Shown here piece by piece: positions 1-7,953 of a DNA stretch of 64,000 bases. This DNA comes from a virus: positions 60,996-124,995 of IMG/VR virus record IMGVR_UViG_3300036795_000133. One strand, written 5' to 3'. The notes under the pieces are model-generated. The model saw only the letters and a list, made by a program, of their open reading frames with translations. It did not search any database and was not told where the DNA came from. The translations under genes were made by a program, and so were the position numbers. The first letter of the stretch is position 1. Every line of letters begins with the position of its first letter.

Positions 1-629
1 TGCGCTCCGCCGTTGCGGTGCTGGAGTACTGCTGTACCGTCACTGCCGCGCTTGACGAGGACGTCCATGGGGCCGTGGATGGGACGGCGGACCGTTCCGG
101 TGGCGAGTTCGACTGCTCCGCGTGTGCCGTTGGCGAGGGCGTGGGCGGCACCGCCCTTGACCGTCAGGGGGACGCCCTTGCGGACTCCCCCGGTACCGGG
201 TGCGGGGGTGCGGAGGTCTTCCGGCTTCGCCTGCAGGGCCGTGCCGGAGGCACCGAAGCGGCCAGCAGCGGCTACGTGGCCGCACTCCGGGCAGGTGAGC
301 ATGCGGCCCTGGTCGTCCTTCGCCCGCATGGCGAGGGAGACGGCGTCACCGGCGTTCGCGTGCTGGGAGCCGCCGGGGGCAGCCCATGAGTCCTTGAGCG
401 CCTGCTGCTTGCCGAACTGCGGCGCGGTCTTGCGGAGCAGCTTCGCGACCTGGGCGCGCTTGGCGGGGTCCTTGACGCGGCCGATCGCGCGGCGGGCCTT
501 GTCCCAGTACTCGCCGTCCGGGACGGGAAAGCTGCCGTCGGCGAGAGCGTGACCCTGCTTGGCTAGCGCTCGCCGCCCTGCGGCCCGCATAGGCGCTGGC
601 GTGGCAGTCAGATCCAGGGACGCCGACAC
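1..629 (-). CDS. Phage head-region protein, C-terminus off the window edge
   Basis: Minus-strand frame open to the window edge, so the protein is cut. I chose the GTG at 629 because GGGAAAGG lies 4 nt upstream; an ATG at 590 is a weaker alternative. The N-terminal part contains GHALADGSFPVPD followed by AIGRVKDPAK, resembling a small helical domain often found in actinophage head proteins (DUF6582-like, from memory), then a zinc-knuckle fragment CPECG and a Gly/Ala-rich stretch. Function unknown; location downstream of portal and Mu-F genes suggests a structural role. Confidence 0.6.
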   Translation of the reverse strand, partial: MSASLDLTATPAPMRAAGRRALAKQGHALADGSFPVPDGEYWDKARRAIGRVKDPAKRAQVAKLLRKTAPQFGKQQALKDSWAAPGGSQHANAGDAVSLAMRAKDDQGRMLTCPECGHVAAAGRFGASGTALQAKPEDLRTPAPGTGGVRKGVPLTVKGGAAHALANGTRGAVELATGTVRRPIHGPMDVLVKRGSDGTAVLQHRNGGA

Positions 630-668
630 GAGACCTTTCCCGGACGGCGCGCCTGCTGTCTTGACGGC

Positions 669-704
669 AGCATACAGGCAGGCAGCGGCTAAATGCACGT
701 GCAT
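669..704 (-). promoter_or_regulatory. Promoter with palindromic operator, sites A1/A2
   Basis: Leftward promoter for the gene starting at 629: -35 TGCATT (697-692), 17-nt spacer, -10 TATGCT (674-669). The -35 overlaps the perfect palindrome ATGCACGTGCAT (693-704). A second TGCACGTGCA lies at 719-728, with a TAGAAT box at 733-738 on the other strand. Same 10-mer as the other intergenic sites in this window. Confidence 0.55.
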
Positions 705-797
705 CCGGCGCTTGCATCTGCACGTGCACGACTAGAATGCTGGGACAGGGCCGGGCACGGTCGGCGCGCCGCTTATCGGTGCCCGGCCCCGCCCTTC

Positions 798-1568
798 TCA
801 GAACAGCGTCAACGGCGGCTCGGTCGTAACATCGGCGGGGACGAGTTCGTAGACCGCATCGAGAACCTTGACGACTTCTTCGTCCGCATGACCGAAGATC
901 CGGAACCACTCGGATATCCGGCTGTCTCGCTGCTCAAAGGCGGCCGCCCACCGGAACGCGAGCGTGGCCTGCATCCATGCCTCAGTGCGCAGGTCACCCG
1001 GCTGCCGCCAGATGCAGCGGCATCCGCCAGTGTCCCATCCGCGGCGCGCGGCCCTACGCCGCGCCATGCGCACGAAGATCGAGTCGATTGTCTCGGTGGT
1101 GAATCCGACCTTCAGTCCCTGTGCGACCGGGAACCAGATGGCGTACACGGACGGCTCGCCCTTCTGCGCGCGGCGGCGGGTTCGCGCCGCTTCCGCCCGG
1201 CGGTCCCGATCCCGGTATGCTGCTTCCGCCCGGCGGTCCCGGTACGTTTCGGCTTGCAGGCGCTGGTACTCGGTCCGACACCTTCCGGGACGGTTGCACA
1301 CTGGGAACTGGGATGCAGTTGGCTGACCGCATAGCGCGCAGCCATGAGCGGGACGGTCCCGAAATGCGCCTACCTGCCCGTCTCCTGCTAGACGCCTGCT
1401 TTCTTTCCGGCACTTCCCCGGCCGGTTGCACATAGGGAACTTGGACCTAGTTGGGAGGCCACAGATGGAGCAGGGATGCTCTGGACCGGCCCTATAACCT
1501 CTTAGCAAGGGGATCCTTCCGGTGAGATCGGAATGGGGTTCTCTAGGCCCGGTTCGGTGGTAGGACAC
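798..1568 (-). CDS. Double zinc-knuckle protein with GIY-YIG/T5orf172-like domain
   Basis: 256 aa with GTG start. The N-terminal third holds two near-identical cysteine units, CSICGLPTRSKFPMC and CALCGQPTASQFPVC, each followed by NRPG(K/R)C. An Arg-rich linker with a repeated YRDR-RAEAA unit follows, then VYAIWFPVAQGLKVGFT, which resembles the core of GIY-YIG or T5orf172 (Mug113) nuclease-like domains. Likely DNA-binding, perhaps homing or nicking, but I cannot confirm the catalytic Arg and Glu. It lies between two plus/minus junctions and ends just before site A2. Confidence 0.6.
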   Translation of the reverse strand: MSYHRTGPREPHSDLTGRIPLLRGYRAGPEHPCSICGLPTRSKFPMCNRPGKCRKESRRLAGDGQVGAFRDRPAHGCALCGQPTASQFPVCNRPGRCRTEYQRLQAETYRDRRAEAAYRDRDRRAEAARTRRRAQKGEPSVYAIWFPVAQGLKVGFTTETIDSIFVRMARRRAARRGWDTGGCRCIWRQPGDLRTEAWMQATLAFRWAAAFEQRDSRISEWFRIFGHADEEVVKVLDAVYELVPADVTTEPPLTLF

Positions 1569-1677
1569 CGGCCGGGCCGCTATCGAATATCTTAGCGGTT
1601 GCAGCTGACATTCTCAGTTGGAGCCGCGCTAGACATGTGCCCGGCCTCTCACATGCCCGTGCGGGATAATGGGGGGC

Positions 1678-2184
1678 ATGGATAACGGCGCGCAAACTAC
1701 CTGTCACACTCGCGGCGAGACCCGCGTCCGCTGGCGCAAACGGGAAGACGGCCTGGAGGAGTGCGTCCAGTTCGTCCCCGGCTACAACTGCCCCGAGCCC
1801 GGCGGGCACGGCCACGGCGTGCACAGCATGGAGGTCCGCTGGTTCCTGCGCGGCCCGGACGGCGCGGTCGTGCTCTCAATGGCCACGGACTTCGTCCCCG
1901 GCGAGCGCAGGCCCGGTCACGGCCTGTCTCCGAGCGGCCTGAACGAGAACTGGGCACACTACCCGAGTGGTTTCGGGCTCCAGTACCACTCCCGCGCCCC
2001 GCGCTACGAGGGACATGACGCTGAGGACGGCTGCGATCTTCTCGGCGGCCCGTGCTACTGCGACATGTGGCTTAGCGGCGCGGATGAGCCCGTGAAGCGC
2101 TTCACCGGCGAGGGTGAGCAGGTCATCTGGGACGCGCTGGAAGAGGCGTACGCAAGCCTTGCGGCGGAGACCTCGCGCTCCTAG
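1678..2184 (+). CDS. Conserved hypothetical protein, leaderless
   Basis: 168 aa. The start is ATG 1678, 7 nt after a GATAAT box (665-670), so the mRNA is probably leaderless, although the G run could also act as an RBS. The C-terminal half contains a cysteine motif, GCDLLGGPCYCDMW, seen in hypothetical actinophage proteins (from memory). It is a single plus-strand gene facing the minus-strand head genes and overlaps the stop of the 2H-domain gene by 4 nt, so the two converge. Function unknown. Confidence 0.7.
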   Translation: MDNGAQTTCHTRGETRVRWRKREDGLEECVQFVPGYNCPEPGGHGHGVHSMEVRWFLRGPDGAVVLSMATDFVPGERRPGHGLSPSGLNENWAHYPSGFGLQYHSRAPRYEGHDAEDGCDLLGGPCYCDMWLSGADEPVKRFTGEGEQVIWDALEEAYASLAAETSRS

Positions 2185-3413
2185 AGCATCTGCCCGGTGA
2201 TCGTGCCCTCGTTAGCCATCTGCGCGCTGACCGTGCCCTTCGAGTACCGCGCGTGCTGCTTCCCGCCGTCCCCGGCGTCCGCGGTGACCTCGTCCAGCCC
2301 GTTGAGCCACTTCGCCTCGGCCGGGTAGTTGTCGCGGAGGTGCTGCCTGAGCTTCCCCGCGTGCTCCACCGCCCCGCCGAGGTGCTTCTCCGCGTGATCG
2401 GCGTTAAAGCTCCACTCGGTGGTCCCGGTACCCTCCGTCAAGGCCTGGGCGTGCCGGCCGGCGTGGGCGAGCTCGTGCAGCGTCGTTTCGAGCAGGTGCG
2501 CTGTCGTGGCCGCCTTGGCGTCCTCGCTGACCGCCTTCGCCAGCCCGAGCACCTGCGCGCTGACTGTGCCGACGTTGGCCAGCCCTGCCGCATTGCCCCC
2601 GAGAGGGAACCGCACAGCCTCGTCATCGCCCCGGTGCACCGTCAGGTGAGTGAACGTGACCGGCGTTGCGGGCACCGGGGCGGGAAGGGCCTCACCGGGC
2701 TCCACGTACGACATGGTGACGTGCGGCTTCCAGTCTTTATGCTCGCTGGCGGACAGGTCTTCCAGGCTGCTGCGGAGCCGCTCCGCGCCGGGCAGCACGA
2801 CGCCGGCCCACGCGGGCACCTTCCCGTCGCTGCCGTCTGACGGCGGGAAGGTGCCGATGCCGCCGACGGTTCCCGAGAGCGGGCCGGGCATCGCCGCCGC
2901 TGCGGCCTTCGCCCGGTCGCACGCCTGCGCGAATGCCTTGTCGTCCACGTCCGGGCCGAGGTAGACAACCGTGACGTGGTGATCCTGTACGCCACCCGGC
3001 ACCGGGGTTACAGTCCCCTGCGGAAGGTCAAGGGAGATCATGCCCGACCGGGCGTTCAGCTCGTAGCCGCGCGCCAGCCCGACCGTCTCCGCTACCGCGT
3101 CAAGCTCGGCAGCCTCAGCCGGGTAATGGGCGCGGATGTTCGCGGCGAGGTCATGCCCGGCGCCGAGGGCGGACTTCAGGTGCCCGGCGAGCCGTTCCGC
3201 ATGGTACTTCCGCAGGTCCCCGGAAGCGGAACGGGCAGCCTCCATCCGCTGGGATGCGTGGGAGAGCTTGTGGAGGATCTCGTCCAGGCGGTGCGCGGTG
3301 AAGATGGAGATCGCCGCGGGGTCGTCCGGGACGGGAAGGCCGGGGGCCTGCATCGCCTCCGGGTCGACCTTCACGCCTGCCGCGAGGTCAAGGGCCTGCT
3401 CTGTGATGGTCAC
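2181..3413 (-). CDS. Phage protein with 2H-phosphoesterase domain between duplicated helical domains
   Basis: 410 aa; GTG start at 3413 in a GTGA overlap with the upstream gene. The middle carries two HxT motifs about 85 residues apart (HHVTVVYLG near residue 146, PHVTMSYVE near 231), the signature of 2H phosphoesterases (LigT, 2',5'-RNA ligase, CPDase, Acb1). The regions before and after are related to each other: AHRLDEILHKLSHA versus AHLLETTLHELAHA, and NIRAHYPAEAAELDAV versus HLRDNYPAEAKWLNGL. A short unit GTVSAQ recurs twice near the C-terminus. The HELAH string is therefore probably not a metalloprotease site, since its twin reads HKLSH. Position in the head module suggests a virion-associated protein; enzymatic target unknown. 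Confidence 0.75.
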   Translation of the reverse strand: MTITEQALDLAAGVKVDPEAMQAPGLPVPDDPAAISIFTAHRLDEILHKLSHASQRMEAARSASGDLRKYHAERLAGHLKSALGAGHDLAANIRAHYPAEAAELDAVAETVGLARGYELNARSGMISLDLPQGTVTPVPGGVQDHHVTVVYLGPDVDDKAFAQACDRAKAAAAAMPGPLSGTVGGIGTFPPSDGSDGKVPAWAGVVLPGAERLRSSLEDLSASEHKDWKPHVTMSYVEPGEALPAPVPATPVTFTHLTVHRGDDEAVRFPLGGNAAGLANVGTVSAQVLGLAKAVSEDAKAATTAHLLETTLHELAHAGRHAQALTEGTGTTEWSFNADHAEKHLGGAVEHAGKLRQHLRDNYPAEAKWLNGLDEVTADAGDGGKQHARYSKGTVSAQMANEGTITGQML

Positions 3414-3703
3414 GTTCTGGCCTCCGCCTCGGTAACCGGCTCCCACTCCGGGTCAGAGACAAGCTTCTCAAGCCTGACGTTGCGGATGAACTCCTTATCG
3501 GCGGCATCCCATGCCCGGAGCTGGTTGTACTGCTGCCACGGGTTGTCTGTCTCGTGGCCGGTGACCTCATGCCAGTCCTCGTCCGGTATCTGCGAGTTCG
3601 GCACGGTCTGGGTGACGTTCTTGTACATCACCGGGTCCGCGTTGCAGTACTTGCGCAGCGCGCCCTGGCCTACGGTCTCGAACCGCACCCGGTAGATGTT
3701 CAC
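3410..3703 (-). CDS. Hypothetical protein in head module
   Basis: 97 aa, acidic C-terminus, GTG start overlapping the upstream stop as GTGA. Begins NIYRVRFETVGQGALRKY and contains the aromatic stretch NPWQQYNQLRAWDA. No family recognised. Coupled between the 139-aa gene and the 2H-domain gene, so probably co-translated with them. Confidence 0.7.
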   Translation of the reverse strand: MNIYRVRFETVGQGALRKYCNADPVMYKNVTQTVPNSQIPDEDWHEVTGHETDNPWQQYNQLRAWDAADKEFIRNVRLEKLVSDPEWEPVTEAEART

Positions 3704-4119
3704 CGCAGCGCCTTCCCGTTGCCCGTGCGGGCGGCAGGCAGTTCCCGTCCCGCGTTGTCCCAGTTGCGCCAGATGGTCATCAGCTCAGCCAGGCACTCCG
3801 CGTAGGTCGGCTTGGTGATGACCAGCATCCGCTGCATCGTCGTGGTGAGGTGCCAGCCGTCCGCCGTGTAACTGTGCTCGGCTGCGGCCACCGCGAACGC
3901 CGATCCCTTCAGGTCCCTGCTCGCGTACAGCCGCTTCCCGGCCGGAACGTCAACGCGTAGCATGACCCACTCGGGGTCAAGCTCTCCGGCCTTGCGGGAG
4001 GTGGAGTTACCGCGCCTCTCGTCCCGCCGTCGCTCGGCGCGCTCAGACGCCTGCGCCCAGACCTCACGGACCTCCGGCAGGAGCGTGCTGTCGTCATACT
4101 GCTCGATCTCGCCGCTCAT
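3700..4119 (-). CDS. Hypothetical protein in head module
   Basis: 139 aa, start MSGEIEQYDD. Arg-rich segment around residues 25-45, then a mixed alpha/beta part containing VPAGKRLYASRDLKGSAF. An ATG three codons further upstream is possible. No family recognised; tightly linked to its downstream neighbour by a 4-nt overlap. Confidence 0.7.
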   Translation of the reverse strand: MSGEIEQYDDSTLLPEVREVWAQASERAERRRDERRGNSTSRKAGELDPEWVMLRVDVPAGKRLYASRDLKGSAFAVAAAEHSYTADGWHLTTTMQRMLVITKPTYAECLAELMTIWRNWDNAGRELPAARTGNGKALR

Positions 4120-4135
4120 GACGGGCACTCTACCG

Positions 4136-6778
4136 TCACGGCAGTTTCGCGGCCTGCGCCGTCAGCGCCGAGGCTTGCGAGTTGTACCAGGTGATCCGCG
4201 TCTGCAGCTGCCCGATGGCGGTACGGAGCTGCGGGGCGCTCATCCCCGCCGCGGCCTTGGTCGCCTGAGCCTGAGCTTGCGTCACCTGGGCCTGCGTTGC
4301 GCCTGCTGAGAGCGCTGCGGTCGAGGCCTGCTGCGCGGCGGACGGTGCCGGGGCTGCCGCCTTGGTGGTTGACCCTGCCGTCGCCGCGGTCGTCGACCCG
4401 GTTTGCGCGGCCGTAGTCGCACCGGCCTGAGCCGCTGTCGTGCCCGTGCTGGCGGGCGCCGTGCTGGTCGCCGGGGTAGTGCTGGCGCCCACGGTGGCGG
4501 TCGTCCCCGCAGCCTGCACGGTGGTGGCCGCGGCGGTCGTCGCCGTCGTCGTGGAGCCCTTTTGCGCGGCGGTGGTCGACCCCGCTTGCGCTGCCGTCGT
4601 TGACCCGGCCTGCGACTTCGTCGTGTTCGACCCGTACAGGGCGTTGTACAGGGCCGAGTTCAGCGCGGCCACCTCAACGCCGAGCAGGGCCGCTCGCTGC
4701 CGGTAGGACCGCGCTGTGGCCAGGAGCCGTGCCTTCTCCGCCGCCTTCGACGGGGGCTGCGTGTACGGGGCCTTCCCGTTCTGCTGCCCCTGCTGAGGGC
4801 CCCCGGAAGAACCGCCGCCGCCTGCGGGCTGCCCCATCCCGGCCTTGTAGTTCTGGTCGTGGGTGACAACCGTCTGCCGGACCGGGCCGTTCTTCGTGTT
4901 GACCGTGCGCTGGTACGTCTTGACGTCGACCACGGCAAGGTCGACGACCGCCCCGAGGTCGTCCCAGGTGACGGAATGGCCGTGCGCTGCCCTTGCCCTC
5001 GCTGCCGCCTGCGCTTCCTGCCCCAGCGCCCCTGAGGCTGCCGCGCGGACCTCGGGGTGCACGTTGCCCTTGCCGCTTTCCCACCTGCGGAGCGCGCCCC
5101 AGGCGACCCGCGACGCGTCGGCCTTGCTCATGCCGCGCTTGTGCATGAGCGCCTGAACGATCTGCTCGAAGTAATCCGAGTGCTTGTTGTCCTTCACGTC
5201 GTAGAGCCCCGGTCCGCCGGGGACTCCGTACGGCGCGGGAGTCGCCTCCAGCATCGGGGTGCGGGCGGACAGTTCGGCGACGGCAGCGACATCCTCCCAC
5301 GTGACCGACGCGTAGAAGTCGCGGCGCCCAGCGCCCGCTTTCTTGCCCATCAGGTTCGCCTGGAAGTCCGCGGCAGTAGGACGCCCATTCTGATCCCACC
5401 ATTCCTTCAGCTCGGAACTCGCGTACTTCCGCGCCCTGGACTCCGGGCCGGTGAACAGGGTCCACGGGTCGATGCCGGCCTTCTTCCCCTCGGGACTCAG
5501 CAGGTACCCGTTGGTGGCGGCCTCCGCGCTGACAATCCGCCGGCGGACCTCGTCCTTGAATGCGTCACGGGTGAGGGCGTCGAACCCGCCTCCCTTGTGG
5601 CCCTTGGCGCGCAGGTCCGCGATAACGGCCTGCTTCTGCATCGCCTCGGGGTTGGTGCCGTGAGCGTGCGCCCACGCGTCCTCAGGGTTCTCGCCCTCGT
5701 TCACGAGCCCCTGGTAGACGCGGTTGCGGTCCGCCTCGGACTTGGGGGTCTCCGCGTACAGGGCACGCAGCCGGGCGCTCTTGTCCTCTTCGTCGCGGCG
5801 GTCGAGCTCGTCTACAACGTTCTGGCTCCGCCGCGGGTTGTCGGCGTGCCGCCGCAGAGCCTTCGCAAGTTGCTCGTCAGTCATGCGCCGCCGCGCTTCC
5901 TCGCCGCGGGCGATCCACTCTTTCTGCCCCTGGATCCACTTCTCCTGCGGTATCCAGCCCCGCGGCTGCGAGACGGTCGGCACGTCCTCTTCCTCTTCGT
6001 CCGCAGCGGCCTTCGCGGCAGTCTGCCTGGCGGACGCCCCGACTACCTCGACTCGCGGTCCGTTCCTCGTCTGCACCGTACGCTTGTACTGACGCACGTT
6101 CACCGTCGCCAGGTCGAGCACCGCGCAGATCTCGTCCCACGACCGGGCGAACTGCTTGCTTCCCCTCGGCTGCGGCGAGTCCGGGGATGCGACGTTCGGG
6201 TCCGGCTTGCCCGCGCTCGTTCTCGCCGGGGCGTTGAGCGCCTGGTCCCCCGGTGGCTGCCGGGCGGTCGGCTTCTGCGCGTTCGCCCCCGGCCCGTATC
6301 CCGCGTTCGGGTCACGCCGTGCCGGGGCGGTTGAGTCGTCACCGTAGGAGTCCCGGTTGATCGCCGCGTAGTTCCTCGCCGCCACGTCCGCGATGTCCTT
6401 GACCAGCAGCAGGTGCCGGTTGACGCCGTCCATCGCCTGCCGTGCGCCGATGTGCCCCTCGTCGTCGTGGATGCCGTGGCGCGTCACCTGCTGGGGCGTC
6501 AGGGCGAACATGGCGGCGCGCAGGTGCCTTTGCGCGCCTTCCTCGTTCCCGGCTTCCAGGGTCTTGGCAGCGTCCCTCAGATGCACGTGGACCGGCATGT
6601 CCGGGTGGCTTTGCTGTACCTGGACGGCGAGGGCGCGCATCGACCGTGCGGTTTCCTTGCGCATCGGGGCGAGCGGGACCGGGCGTGTGCGCGCCGGGGG
6701 CTTGGCTGCCTGCGTGACTGCTGCCTTCACCGGGACCGGGCCAGTCTTTGCCTGCGCCTTGACCGCTGTAGCCGTCAT
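4136..6778 (-). CDS. 880-aa repeat-rich structural-module protein
   Basis: Starts at ATG 6778 in an ATGA overlap. Three related modules are visible: a (S/T)W(D/E)(E/D)(I/V/L)-x-AV-x-(D/E)L core at about residues 220, 500 and 620, the first and third followed by a (Y)(K/Q)RTVxT(R/K)NGP segment. The region near residues 690-830 is low-complexity, with tandem GSTTAAQ-type units and runs of Ala/Thr/Ser. The N-terminal 100 residues are Lys/Pro/Ala-rich. No enzyme motif recognised. Its size, place after the Mu-F gene and repeat structure suggest a virion or injected protein. The low-complexity DNA at about 4300-4620 is a coding repeat, not an array. Confidence 0.7.
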   Translation of the reverse strand: MTATAVKAQAKTGPVPVKAAVTQAAKPPARTRPVPLAPMRKETARSMRALAVQVQQSHPDMPVHVHLRDAAKTLEAGNEEGAQRHLRAAMFALTPQQVTRHGIHDDEGHIGARQAMDGVNRHLLLVKDIADVAARNYAAINRDSYGDDSTAPARRDPNAGYGPGANAQKPTARQPPGDQALNAPARTSAGKPDPNVASPDSPQPRGSKQFARSWDEICAVLDLATVNVRQYKRTVQTRNGPRVEVVGASARQTAAKAAADEEEEDVPTVSQPRGWIPQEKWIQGQKEWIARGEEARRRMTDEQLAKALRRHADNPRRSQNVVDELDRRDEEDKSARLRALYAETPKSEADRNRVYQGLVNEGENPEDAWAHAHGTNPEAMQKQAVIADLRAKGHKGGGFDALTRDAFKDEVRRRIVSAEAATNGYLLSPEGKKAGIDPWTLFTGPESRARKYASSELKEWWDQNGRPTAADFQANLMGKKAGAGRRDFYASVTWEDVAAVAELSARTPMLEATPAPYGVPGGPGLYDVKDNKHSDYFEQIVQALMHKRGMSKADASRVAWGALRRWESGKGNVHPEVRAAASGALGQEAQAAARARAAHGHSVTWDDLGAVVDLAVVDVKTYQRTVNTKNGPVRQTVVTHDQNYKAGMGQPAGGGGSSGGPQQGQQNGKAPYTQPPSKAAEKARLLATARSYRQRAALLGVEVAALNSALYNALYGSNTTKSQAGSTTAAQAGSTTAAQKGSTTTATTAAATTVQAAGTTATVGASTTPATSTAPASTGTTAAQAGATTAAQTGSTTAATAGSTTKAAAPAPSAAQQASTAALSAGATQAQVTQAQAQATKAAAGMSAPQLRTAIGQLQTRITWYNSQASALTAQAAKLP

Positions 6779-6930
6779 GCGAACCACACCTTCACCGTCA
6801 GCCAGAGGGACAGCATGTTGTCGTGCGCCCGGCATGCCAGGGTCGAGCCTTCCGGGCCGTCGCCGCGCCGGACATGGCCCCGGTTGTCGAACCAGCAGAG
6901 CACGGCCAGAGGCCATGGCATGCACGTCAT
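6775..6930 (-). CDS. Small hypothetical protein (51 aa)
   Basis: Starts MTCMPWPLAVLCWFDNRGH and ends VKVWFA, with ATGA overlap into the 880-aa gene and a 2-nt gap after the gene upstream. Residues suggest a short beta-rich protein with two cysteines. No family known. Supported by tight spacing on both sides rather than by similarity. Confidence 0.55.
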   Translation of the reverse strand: MTCMPWPLAVLCWFDNRGHVRRGDGPEGSTLACRAHDNMLSLWLTVKVWFA

Positions 6931-6932
6931 GG

Positions 6933-7157
6933 CTACTCCCAGCCGATTCCGGTCGGCGGCAGGTTCCCGGCGGAGACGGGGGCCATGCTGTCGTCTGCCA
7001 GGACGGGCTCAACGTGCTCCAGCGCCCCGCAATGCACTGGGACGCTCAGGCCGACCGGGTCTGAGCGGTAGACCTCCACGAGTGCCGTGCCCTCGTGAAT
7101 GGCGAGGATCTTGCCGCTCAGCTTGACGAAGTCGCCCGGCTCGGGGTCTTTGATCAC
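6933..7157 (-). CDS. Hypothetical small beta protein (74 aa)
   Basis: GTG start at 7157 overlapping the upstream stop (GTGA). Sequence VIKDPEPGDFVKLSGKILAIHEG followed by hydrophobic beta-like segments, reminiscent of a small barrel. No family assigned. Part of the co-translated chain from 8942 down to 2181. Confidence 0.65.
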   Translation of the reverse strand: MIKDPEPGDFVKLSGKILAIHEGTALVEVYRSDPVGLSVPVHCGALEHVEPVLADDSMAPVSAGNLPPTGIGWE

Positions 7158-7345
7158 GGTCGCGCCTCCGTCTCGTAACCTTCGGCTTCGTCTGCCAGCT
7201 TGCGGAATTCGTTGGCCAGCCATAGCAGTTCCTCGCCGCCCGGCGCGGTACTGCCGCTGCGAACGCTCCGCTCAACGTGCTGCTTGTACTCGTCCTCGAG
7301 CGCGCGGGACCGCCTGCGCAGCGCGGCGATGACCTGAGCGCTCAC
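7154..7345 (-). CDS. Hypothetical helical protein (63 aa)
   Basis: GTG start at 7345 overlapping the exoribonuclease stop. Entirely helical in appearance (RRRSRALEDEYKQHVER, then WLANEFRKLADEAEGYETEA). May be a chaperone or scaffold-like accessory; no family recognised. Confidence 0.65.
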   Translation of the reverse strand: MSAQVIAALRRRSRALEDEYKQHVERSVRSGSTAPGGEELLWLANEFRKLADEAEGYETEARP

Positions 7346-7953
7346 GGCAGATTCCCCGACATTGTCGGCGGCTCGCCGTCGCACACGGCCGCAGCAGCGC
7401 GGCTGAGCCCGGTCACCGTCTTCTGGCCGGCAAGCCACTCGTAGCGGTACTTCACCTCGCGCGCGTCATCCAGCGCGTTGTGACTGCGGGTGCCGGGCAT
7501 CGACGGCACCTGCTTCTCCCTGCCGGAACGCTCAAGTTCCTGCCGCAGGTCGTGCGTCCACATCGGGATGCCCTCGGGAAGGTCGATCATGCGGCCCCAT
7601 AGCTGGCAGAGGACGACATGGTCGTAAGCGCCCCAGTCGGCCCAGAGCTGCGGGTCCGGCGCGGCGAGGATGAACGCGCCGACCTCGGCCGCGATCTGGG
7701 CGCGCGGCTTCACGCACGCATCGGCGTAGTTGAACAGCCAGCGCTTCGGCATGTCGAAGATCCACGGGCCGTGCGCCTTCGGCAGTGACGGGACGACGTT
7801 CTCCATCAGCCACGGGTTCTTGCGGATCCGCCGGATCGGCATGTCGCGGTTGACCGCGTAATACTCGCGGCCATCGTCCGCAACCAACCCGATCGAGATC
7901 AGCGCGATCGTGGACCCGTCCTCAAGGAATTCCGTGTCGTAATAGCATCGCAT
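7342..7953 (-). CDS. DEDDh 3'-5' exoribonuclease (Rv2179c-like)
   Basis: 203 aa. The N-terminus MRCYYDTEF gives the first acidic pair (DxE), WADWGAYDHVVL the second region, and HNALDDAREVKYRYEWL the final H-x4-D, so all catalytic positions of a DEDDh exonuclease are visible. Length and layout match the Rv2179c/DUF5051 family of 3'-5' exoribonucleases. The ATG directly follows the stop of the Mu-F gene. In phages such enzymes may trim or degrade RNA; placement inside a head operon is unusual for that role. Confidence 0.85.
   Translation of the reverse strand: MRCYYDTEFLEDGSTIALISIGLVADDGREYYAVNRDMPIRRIRKNPWLMENVVPSLPKAHGPWIFDMPKRWLFNYADACVKPRAQIAAEVGAFILAAPDPQLWADWGAYDHVVLCQLWGRMIDLPEGIPMWTHDLRQELERSGREKQVPSMPGTRSHNALDDAREVKYRYEWLAGQKTVTGLSRAAAAVCDGEPPTMSGNLP

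Noticed and set aside
346-909. 187-aa minus-strand ORF over the start of the first gene
   Set aside because: Arg-rich composition typical of an out-of-frame shadow; the frame starting at 629 has an RBS and phage-like motifs.
1480-1580. Possible tRNA-like stretch with GGTTCGGTGGTAGGACACC
   Set aside because: No complete cloverleaf could be drawn on either strand, and the sequence codes for the zinc-knuckle protein.
2490-2520. HELAH zinc metalloprotease motif in the 2H protein
   Set aside because: The paralogous domain in the same protein has HKLSH, so the motif is not conserved.
4300-4620. Repetitive DNA that could suggest a CRISPR or minisatellite array
   Set aside because: The units are in frame with GSTTAAQ-type protein repeats and vary in length; no spacers.
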